Assembly: GCA_946886255.1 (NCBI GenBank)
Contig: CAMPIG010000089.1
Span: forward strand, 1-12,824
Length of the DNA: 12,824 nucleotides
Source: an uncultured Cellvibrio sp.
GTDB lineage: Bacteria; Pseudomonadota; Gammaproteobacteria; Pseudomonadales; Cellvibrionaceae
Direction: 5' to 3'
Made by a program: the position numbers and the translations under genes. A model generated the notes under the pieces. That model was not told where the DNA came from, did not search any database, and saw only the letters and a list, made by a program, of their open reading frames with translations. This document shows positions 6,999 to 12,824 of the stretch, one piece after another. Numbering within the stretch: the first letter of the stretch is position 1; the number at the start of each line of letters is the position of its first letter.

Positions 6999-7302
6999 AA
7001 CACTCTAGAAGGATTTACAAGTCAGGTTTAACCGGCTCGTTTGTTTTTATTTTTTAACGTTTTTTAGCCTGCAAAACATTTTGTCGCTATTTTCAATACT
7101 TTACGTCGCACTTTCCTTCGCCGACCAAAACCATTCTCTTTTTGTTTGCCAAATATGGTCTTTTGCTCCATCATCCGACCACCTGTATACTTGTATTCAA
7201 GCAGGCGTTTATAAGCAGATGAAACGTGCGCGACGCCGAGTTTTGCAACAAGTCGGTGCTGATCATCTATCCAGCGATAAAAATAAAATGGAGATTACAT
7301 CT

Positions 7303-9222
7303 ATGAGCATCCAGCAGGTTGTCGTTCTATTCAAAAGCCCTCTAGCGTTATTTTTCAGTTTTTTAACCACACTGACAGTGAGCATAGGAACCTATGCCCA
7401 AAGCAACAGCATTGAAGTACGTATGCAAGGAACGGCCGGGTCGGAGTCTGTGTCGTTACAGGTTGGCGGCACCACCGTTAATACCTGGACACTCAGTACA
7501 TCCATGGCGAGTTATACCGCTACAACCAGTTTATCGGGTGAAATTCGCGTAGCTTTTACCAACGATGCCAGTGGCCGCGATGTGCGTGTGGACTACATCA
7601 GTGTGAACGGATCAACCCGTCAGGCGGAGGATCAACAAACCAATACCGGCTCTTATAACGGCGGTTGCGGTTTGGGTAGCTACAGCGAGTGGATGTATTG
7701 CGGCGGATATATTTCGTTTGGCAGCGTCGGCGCGCCAGCCAGTTCATCGGCAGCATCGGTTTCATCAACGGCATCGAGTGCCTGCGTCAGTACCGGTCAG
7801 CAATGCAATTGGTACGGTACAAATTATCCCTTATGCGTTACGACCCAAAGCGGTTGGGGCTGGGAAAATCAGCGGAGTTGCATATCGCGCACGACGTGCA
7901 GCAGCCAACCGTCACCCTATGGCATCGTCGGCAACAGCACCTGCCCATCAAGTTCATCCAGCAGTTCAGTGGCGTCAAGCCAGCCGACCAGTTCATCCGT
8001 CGCGCCCAGCTCGTCGGTCGCATCCAGTTCATCCAGCAGTTCCCAATCCGACCCGTTGGAACCGGCAGGTATCGAGAACTCCGGTGCAGGTTGTTTTGTG
8101 CCTGACTTGCCGGCCTACGCTAACCTGACAACGAGCGCGGCACTCCCCGATCCTTTCCGTTCGCTCGACGGTTCGCGCATTAGCAGTCGCTACGATTGGA
8201 CCTGTCGCCGCGCTGAAGTCAGCAAGCAAGCGCAGTTTTATGAACTGGGTGAAAAACCTGATCCGTCCACGGCTACCGTTACGGCTTCCGCCAGCGGTTC
8301 CAACATAACGGTGAATGTGCAAGCCAATGGCCAATCCATTTCGTTTAACGCCAGTATTCAATTGCCCACCACCGGCAGTGCGCCCTACCCGGCGGTGATC
8401 GGTATCGGCGGTTCCAACCTGAATAATTCTGCGTTGCTCAGCCGCGGTGTGGCAGTGATTAATTTCTCCAATAATGACATTGCCGAACAAACCAATGGCA
8501 GTTCGCGTGGGCGCGGCAAGTTCTACACGCTCTACGGCAGCAACCATGGTGCGGGTGCTATGACCGCCTGGGCCTGGGGTGTGAGCCGTTTGATTGATGC
8601 ATTGGAAAAAACGCCCGGCGCGAATATCGATGCTGAGCGTTTAGGTGTGACCGGTTGTTCGCGTAATGGTAAAGGCGCGTTGATTGTGGGTGCCCTGGAT
8701 GAACGTATTTTGTTGACCATTCCACAAGAAAGCGGCTCCGGTGGTTCAGCTGCGTGGCGCGTGTCCGATGCACAACGGTCTGCGGGACAAAATGTACAAA
8801 CCCTCAGTCAGATCGTGACCGAAAATGTGTGGTTCAGAAGTTCATTCTCCCAGTTTTCTTCTACCGCAACCCGCTTACCGTTTGACCATCACCAAGTAAT
8901 GGGGCTCGTTGCACCACGCGCATTGCTGGTCATTGAAAACACGGATATGGAGTGGCTGGGTAACGTCAGTACCTACACGGCTTCTGTCGCCGCCAGGGAA
9001 ATCTGGACCGGTTTAGGTATTGCGGATCGCATGGGTGTATCGCAAGTCGGCGGACATCAACATTGTTCATTCCCCTCTTCACAACAAGCGGAGGTGAATG
9101 CATTCGTGGATAAATTCCTGATTGGCACCGGGAATGGAAATACTAATATCGTGCGCACCGATGGCAACTTCAGCGTGGATCGCGCGCGCTGGATCAATTG
9201 GACTACGCCGAATTTACAATAA
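7303..9222 (+). CDS. Secreted CE15 glucuronoyl esterase with CBM60-like and CBM10 modules
   Basis: A 639-residue secreted enzyme expected to cut ester bonds between lignin and 4-O-methylglucuronic acid on xylan. Residues 1-32 are a signal peptide ending TYA. Residues about 34-140 match CBM60 (Ca-dependent xylan-binding type): [32 protein letters not shown], and Cys122/Cys133. A Ser linker (146-159) leads to a CBM10 at 161-209 ([21 protein letters not shown]; Trp170, 185, 187). A longer Ser linker (215-249) leads to the CE15 domain, about 255-639. Nucleophile Ser453 sits in GCSRNGKG with Lys457; the acid is Glu476 in PQESGSGG; the base is His587 in GGHQHCSFP. These spacings match fungal StGE2 (Ser213, Glu236, His346). 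Cys452-Cys588 should form the conserved disulfide beside the active site, and Cys264-Cys301 a second one. The ATG at 7303 is chosen because GGAG (7290-7293) lies 9 nt upstream and a complete signal peptide follows. Confidence 0.94.
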   Translation: MSIQQVVVLFKSPLALFFSFLTTLTVSIGTYAQSNSIEVRMQGTAGSESVSLQVGGTTVNTWTLSTSMASYTATTSLSGEIRVAFTNDASGRDVRVDYISVNGSTRQAEDQQTNTGSYNGGCGLGSYSEWMYCGGYISFGSVGAPASSSAASVSSTASSACVSTGQQCNWYGTNYPLCVTTQSGWGWENQRSCISRTTCSSQPSPYGIVGNSTCPSSSSSSSVASSQPTSSSVAPSSSVASSSSSSSQSDPLEPAGIENSGAGCFVPDLPAYANLTTSAALPDPFRSLDGSRISSRYDWTCRRAEVSKQAQFYELGEKPDPSTATVTASASGSNITVNVQANGQSISFNASIQLPTTGSAPYPAVIGIGGSNLNNSALLSRGVAVINFSNNDIAEQTNGSSRGRGKFYTLYGSNHGAGAMTAWAWGVSRLIDALEKTPGANIDAERLGVTGCSRNGKGALIVGALDERILLTIPQESGSGGSAAWRVSDAQRSAGQNVQTLSQIVTENVWFRSSFSQFSSTATRLPFDHHQVMGLVAPRALLVIENTDMEWLGNVSTYTASVAAREIWTGLGIADRMGVSQVGGHQHCSFPSSQQAEVNAFVDKFLIGTGNGNTNIVRTDGNFSVDRARWINWTTPNLQ

Positions 9223-9234
9223 TGCAGTGAAGTG

Positions 9235-9263
9235 AAAAAGCCGGCAGCCTATGCCGGCTTTTT
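9235..9263. terminator. Bidirectional terminator shared by the CE15 gene and the DUF418 gene
   Basis: AAAAAGCCGGCA (9235-9246) pairs perfectly with TGCCGGCTTTTT (9252-9263) around a 5-nt loop. The A-run and T-run let it work from both sides. It lies 12 bp past the CE15 stop and 11 bp past the end of the convergent membrane protein gene. Confidence 0.93.
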
Positions 9264-9274
9264 AATTGGGATGT

Positions 9275-10444
9275 TTAGTTCCTGTGAGTGAGCTTAAAAC
9301 CAACAAATGTCAACTTCCGCCACACCCATTCAAGTGGCCCAGAGCGGAAATGTCTCAACCAAAACCACGCCAGTACCATTTGGATTAACCAGCAGGCAAC
9401 GCCGAGCAACAAACTGGGAACCTGCCCCATAAAACTGTATGCCGCCAGTCCGAAACCGTAATAAACCGGCACAAACACAAGACTTTGTGCAATATAAAAC
9501 GTTAAGGTTAAGCGACCGGCTGGTGCAAAACACATCAGCAACTGGCGAGAAAAATTGGCTTTGAACAACAGGATAAACAGGAAAACACCAGCGGCTATAA
9601 GCGCAAGGTTTTCGTAATAAGTCATCACCTGCCCGGCAGCCCAACGGGGCATACCTTCAGAGGCCAGACTGATCATGCTGCCTTTCAGCACCCATAAAAC
9701 CAGATAGCTGGCCACTGCCAACAATAGATAAACCATCATCCTTGTTGCCTTGAAATCCGTCTTCTCAAAAAAACCTCTTCTACCCAAAACTGCCCCTACA
9801 AACATCAGCCCGATAATATTCCACAAACGACCGGTTTCGATAAAGAAAGCCCATTTACCCCGTTGTCCTTCAATCAGGTTATGACGCAACAGGCCAGGGA
9901 AATCTGAATGAGCGAAGACTTCAAAATTGGCCGTCATCAAGTTGGGAAATATCGGACCCGAATAGGACCAGGCAGGCATAAGGCTATACAAGATAATTAA
10001 GAGGATCTGCGGGACCTGAATCAGGAAGAAGGCAGCAAATACAACTAACCACCGGGTGGAAAGATGGTGGCTCAGTACCAGTAAAAATCCGCATAACGCC
10101 AACAACTGCAAAATATCCCCGGCGTACAACAAGCTGTGTAAATACCCAAATACCAGCAACAAGGTTAGACGCCAGCAAAAACGCAACCGAAAATCCTGTG
10201 CGCGACGTTCATAGTTATCCAAAATAATAAAAAAAGACAATCCAAACAACAGCGCAAACAGGCCATAGGCTTTGCCACCAAATAAGAAAAATATCAGGTT
10301 GTGCACCCAGCCGGGCTCCGGCTTGTACCAGTAGAGTTCGAAGTACTCCACCATATGCACGATGTAGAGCCCCATCAAGGCAAAACCACGCAGGGAATCT
10401 GCAAGCACAATGCGAGGGCGTACGGGAGAAAGGGATTGCGTCAT
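9275..10444 (-). CDS. DUF418 / YeiB-type integral membrane protein
   Basis: A 389-residue inner-membrane protein with about ten hydrophobic segments. The N-terminus RIVLADSLRGFALMGLYIVH (11-30) is the family's usual start (R-I-x-x-D-x-LRGFALxG). Typical C-terminal DUF418 motifs are GRLWNIIGLMFVGAVLGRRG (205-224), APAGRLTLTFYIAQSL (307-322) and GPLEWVWRKLTF (369-380). Length agrees with E. coli YeiB (about 385). Biochemical function is not established; the fold is related to acyltransferase-3-like membrane proteins, so transfer of an acyl or similar group is only a possibility. The ATG at 10444 is preferred over an upstream TTG at 10498 because family proteins start here and the TTG lies in a promoter-like TTGACC. 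The ribosome site (GGAT) is weak. The gene appears monocistronic. Confidence 0.9.
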   Translation of the reverse strand: MTQSLSPVRPRIVLADSLRGFALMGLYIVHMVEYFELYWYKPEPGWVHNLIFFLFGGKAYGLFALLFGLSFFIILDNYERRAQDFRLRFCWRLTLLLVFGYLHSLLYAGDILQLLALCGFLLVLSHHLSTRWLVVFAAFFLIQVPQILLIILYSLMPAWSYSGPIFPNLMTANFEVFAHSDFPGLLRHNLIEGQRGKWAFFIETGRLWNIIGLMFVGAVLGRRGFFEKTDFKATRMMVYLLLAVASYLVLWVLKGSMISLASEGMPRWAAGQVMTYYENLALIAAGVFLFILLFKANFSRQLLMCFAPAGRLTLTFYIAQSLVFVPVYYGFGLAAYSFMGQVPSLLLGVACWLIQMVLAWFWLRHFRSGPLEWVWRKLTFVGFKLTHRN

Positions 10445-10468
10445 CTGTTTTATCCGCAGTAGATTATT

Positions 10469-10498
10469 TTTATCGTCAGGATACCGGCGAATGGTCAA
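10469..10498 (-). promoter_or_regulatory. Probable promoter of the DUF418 gene
   Basis: On the minus strand, TTGACC (plus-strand 10493-10498) and GATAAA (10469-10474) form a sigma-70-like pair with an 18-bp spacer. Transcription would begin near 10462, leaving a leader of about 18 nt before the ATG at 10444. A perfect TATAAT (10517-10522, minus strand) lies further upstream without a good -35 and is an alternative. Confidence 0.45.
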
Positions 10499-10545
10499 CC
10501 GATATGGGACTGAGAAATTATAAATCAGCTTTTGTTATTAACGGT

Positions 10546-10584
10546 AAAAAAATAAAAAGCCAGCAATGTCTTATCGCCGGCTTT
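10546..10584 (-). terminator. Terminator of the large unknown gene
   Basis: Read on the minus strand, GCCGGC pairs with GCTGGC (one mismatch; plus-strand arms 10559-10564 and 10576-10581) around an 11-nt loop. The flanking AAA/TTT extends the stem, and a strong T-run follows (plus-strand A-rich 10546-10558). It lies about 25 bp past the stop codon and separates this gene from DUF418. Confidence 0.85.
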
Positions 10585-10609
10585 ATGAAATAGGTTTTCA
10601 GTATTTAGT

Positions 10610-12824
10610 TTATTGGTAACCTCGAATAATCACTTGTTGCACCTGATTTTGAGTTTTCGGAATCGTCAGAACAGTGACCACATAACGCTCCCGCCAAGCC
10701 TCCCGAACCAGATCCAGAATGCTCTGCTCCCGGCTCCGATAACGGTAGTGAGTTCCCTGATGCATTTCTAACGTAAAGCCTTCAAAATCGCCGAAGTGAT
10801 CGTAAAGCAATCCACTTATTTTTCCGGTATGAGGCTTAGCTTCACCATCTTTATCAGGTGTATCCCAACCGCCGTATTCCGGCAAAGGCGAATCATCCGC
10901 AGAAGAATCATCACTGCCATTTGCATCGGGTTTGTCAGGTAAGAGACCGGGCCAATTGCCATCGGGTGTTGCCGGTACTGCGAGCGGGTCCGCCCCCAAG
11001 CCCCTGACCTTATCAGCAATCATATCAACATAACGGAGGAAAACTTTGTACCAGCGGTTTTCCGGTCGCAGTTTTCGCGCACGCCAATACAGCACTGACA
11101 ACAAGCGCAGGTTTGGAATCAGCATGTTCTTTTTCACATCGACCGGAATCGCGAGTTGGAAAGCGCCGGTGACTTCTCGCCACGGATTAGCTGCCGCTTC
11201 GGCAGCCTCTTGAGCACCCGGGATCTCAACCAGCATCAACTGTTCTTCCTGATTGTCAAACTGATAGCCGTTATTGATGACAGCGATATCGACGCGCGGT
11301 TTTTTACGGAGATTGGCGGCGACATGATCAAACTCTTGCCGATCAATTCTTTTGTAGATTGGCGGTTCTACCCTGACTCGCCGAATGCGATCAGTAACCT
11401 GGCGAACCAATACATCAAAACGCTGCCCTTTTTTCACACCTTCCGGGAATTGGACAGATAACAAGCCGACCTGCCGCTTCAGGTGCTTTGGAATGGGAAT
11501 ATAGCGGGTTCCGCCAGCGGGACACTCAACCGTATGCGCATCCACGACGCGCAGGTTATGCCGGGCATAGAGTTTATCGGCCAGCCTGCAAACCTCGTCC
11601 GCTGACCAAGTGGGCACATACAACGTGACATAGGCATCTGGCTGCGCCCAACCTTTCCACTCCAACATCAACTCGTCAGGTTGCAGTGTGTCGGTTATCG
11701 GTCGAGGAGTGGCTTCAATTTCGAAGGTGTGCGTGGCAACACGCGAACCGCTGTCACCGGGATTAGCAATTTCACTCAAGGCGACATTTCTTTGCGATAA
11801 CTTATCGGATGTCCAGGGATTAGCACCATCGGGAATCGGCGTGCCGGCAAATTCAAGTTGTGCAACGATACACTGATGCGCTCCCATCAGATGATCCGCC
11901 AAACTGATGTCCGCGCCGCCGGAAACGGGACTCGGCGGCAGGTAGGCATCCTCAAGGTTATTGTCGAGCAAGCAGCCGTAAAAGGTTAAACGTTCGCTGC
12001 CCGGTATAGGTTCAATTGTGGCTTTTACATTATCCGGATCGGTCTGATCCGCCGGATTGGCCGTGCGCTGTGCGGAAAAACACGGAAAGGAAATATATTC
12101 CGTACCGGTATTGTCAACACCGGGCAAAGCAATGGGGTTGGCCGAGTCAGTGCGCAGATAGCCTTCAATAGGCAAACCGCCTCCCGGTGCTCGGTAGGTT
12201 AATGCCGCTGTCGTTTGTGATTGAAAGATCCGGAAAAATAAACGCACGTTGTCCGCCGCTACCGTATTCCCACGCAGACGCACCCGTGCGAGCGCAAAAT
12301 TATAAACGCGCCGTTCACCACCCGCCGTGCTTGGGTAAATACTTAACGCAGACTCTGCCGCATCGGTCGCCAGCGATTCGAATTGTGCAGCGGTGATATC
12401 TGAGGCAAGACTGCGAATAAAATCCAGCGCAGCGGCTCGCGTTCCTTCGCTTAAGGTTCTGCCAAATTTGGAATCTCCAACGCGCATGGGAAAGACGCGC
12501 AGATCGGTGCTCAACCAACTGGGATTGGTACCGCCACTGATATCGAGCATGAACGGGTTGGCCGTTTTCACCAATTGGATAAGTGCTGAATCTTCCATGA
12601 CAAACCCGTTAAGCGACAAATCTGCCGATACAGGAAATAACGTTGTCGCTTCCGGAAATGAAAACGCATCCGTCGACGTAAAACGGACGCGATAGACAAA
12701 CGTAAAGCGTTGGAATTGATTGGGAAGATCGGGAAATTCACTTTGCACACCCACGCGTTCAATAGCCATATCAGGTACCGACGAAGCGACGTCCGGCGCC
12801 CATTGTGCAAGTTGTGCCGCGGAA
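10610..12824 (-). CDS. Large conserved-looking protein of unknown function (partial, N-terminus outside window)
   Basis: At least 737 residues are visible. An ATG at 12769 has 18 further stop-free codons before the window edge, reading protein-like (AQLAQWAPDVASSVPDM), so the gene very likely starts outside. Numbering from that ATG: residues 1-200 look beta-rich (RFTFVYRVRF, NPSWLSTDLRVFP, YNFALARVRLRGN, VRLFFRIFQSQ). Residues 215-355 hold TEYISFPCF, ERLTFYGCLLDNN, HQCIVAQLEFAGTPIPDGA, SDKLSQRNVA and THTFEIEATP. Residues 395-465 hold VDAHTVECPAGGTRYIPIP and VKKGQRFDVLVRQV. Residues 534-590 hold TGAFQLAIPV, NRWYKVFLRYVDMIADKVRG. An Asp-rich linker (612-645) leads to a C-terminal module with TGKISGLLYDHFGDFEGF (648-665). 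I believe these blocks recur in uncharacterised large bacterial proteins, but I cannot name the family or its role. No transmembrane segment is visible. It has its own terminator. Confidence 0.85.
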   Translation of the reverse strand, partial: SAAQLAQWAPDVASSVPDMAIERVGVQSEFPDLPNQFQRFTFVYRVRFTSTDAFSFPEATTLFPVSADLSLNGFVMEDSALIQLVKTANPFMLDISGGTNPSWLSTDLRVFPMRVGDSKFGRTLSEGTRAAALDFIRSLASDITAAQFESLATDAAESALSIYPSTAGGERRVYNFALARVRLRGNTVAADNVRLFFRIFQSQTTAALTYRAPGGGLPIEGYLRTDSANPIALPGVDNTGTEYISFPCFSAQRTANPADQTDPDNVKATIEPIPGSERLTFYGCLLDNNLEDAYLPPSPVSGGADISLADHLMGAHQCIVAQLEFAGTPIPDGANPWTSDKLSQRNVALSEIANPGDSGSRVATHTFEIEATPRPITDTLQPDELMLEWKGWAQPDAYVTLYVPTWSADEVCRLADKLYARHNLRVVDAHTVECPAGGTRYIPIPKHLKRQVGLLSVQFPEGVKKGQRFDVLVRQVTDRIRRVRVEPPIYKRIDRQEFDHVAANLRKKPRVDIAVINNGYQFDNQEEQLMLVEIPGAQEAAEAAANPWREVTGAFQLAIPVDVKKNMLIPNLRLLSVLYWRARKLRPENRWYKVFLRYVDMIADKVRGLGADPLAVPATPDGNWPGLLPDKPDANGSDDSSADDSPLPEYGGWDTPDKDGEAKPHTGKISGLLYDHFGDFEGFTLEMHQGTHYRYRSREQSILDLVREAWRERYVVTVLTIPKTQNQVQQVIIRGYQ

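Larger units (their letters stand above)
6889..7302. other. Divergent intergenic region, CAP gene / CE15 gene
   Basis: These 414 bp hold no gene I can support. They contain twin 15-bp palindromes (6967-6981 and 6984-6998), a short palindrome GGTTTAACC (7025-7033), a T-rich block (about 7039-7067) that could be an UP-element or intrinsically bent DNA, and GTATACTTGTATTCAAG (7185-7201), in which GTATAC and GTATTC repeat at 8-bp spacing. The CE15 reading frame happens to stay open back to 7081, but the extension has neither a Shine-Dalgarno nor a sensible N-terminus. No clear sigma-70 promoter could be fixed for either gene. Confidence 0.6.

Noticed and set aside
7081..7302. N-terminal extension of the CE15 protein back to a TTG at 7081 or an ATG at 7219
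   Set aside because: No Shine-Dalgarno before either, and the extension would bury a complete signal peptide that starts at 7303. The RARRR near 7219 was considered as a Tat signal, but the hydrophobic core is too far away.
7948..8046. Repetitive Ser-codon DNA as a tandem repeat or CRISPR-like array
   Set aside because: It encodes a polyserine interdomain linker with mixed Ser codons; there are no regular spacers.
8029..8547. Minus-strand open frame of 172 codons opposite the CE15 gene
   Set aside because: Antisense shadow; the sense strand carries the complete CE15 domain.
12767..12769. ATG at 12769 as the true start of the large unknown protein
   Set aside because: The frame stays open and protein-like to the window edge, and no convincing ribosome site precedes this ATG, so the gene most likely begins outside.

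Overview
The window looks like chromosomal DNA from a plant-cell-wall-degrading gammaproteobacterium of the Cellvibrio / Saccharophagus / Teredinibacter type, with Cellvibrio the best guess. The reasons are secreted enzymes with polyserine linkers, small cysteine-rich CBM10-type modules with a WGWE core, a CBM60-like module, and housekeeping genes (rimO, rnk, copA) of gammaproteobacterial type. This is inference from protein style; no marker gene fixes the species.

Layout from left to right: (1) the start of rimO on the minus strand, cut by the window's left edge; (2) a 335-bp gap with two LacI-type operator-like palindromes; (3) a GH26 mannanase lipoprotein with two cysteine-rich mini-modules; (4) a 230-bp gap with unusual overlapping hairpins and a terminator-like hairpin just before rnk; (5) rnk; (6) a textbook CueR-type copper promoter followed by copA, a Cu+-exporting P1B ATPase; (7) convergent to copA, a secreted CAP/SCP-domain protein with an extra N-terminal beta-sandwich-like domain; (8) a 414-bp divergent intergenic region with twin palindromes; (9) a secreted CE15 glucuronoyl esterase carrying CBM60-like and CBM10 modules; (10) convergent to it, a DUF418/YeiB-type membrane protein; (11) a very large protein of unknown function on the minus strand, open at the right edge of the window.

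The genes do not form one operon. Orientation alternates, and most are separated by convincing hairpin terminators, two of which are shared by convergent pairs. The mannanase and the glucuronoyl esterase act on different hemicelluloses: mannan, and lignin-glucuronoxylan ester links. Both carry CBM10-type modules, so both probably work at the cellulose-rich wall surface, the mannanase tethered to the cell as a lipoprotein and the esterase released. The copper ATPase is an independent stress unit controlled in trans, since no cueR is in the window.

I see no rRNA, tRNA, CRISPR array, insertion sequence, integrase or phage gene. The least explained parts are the >737-residue protein at the right end, the CAP fusion protein, the leader in front of rnk, and the palindromes upstream of the mannanase and between the CAP and CE15 genes.
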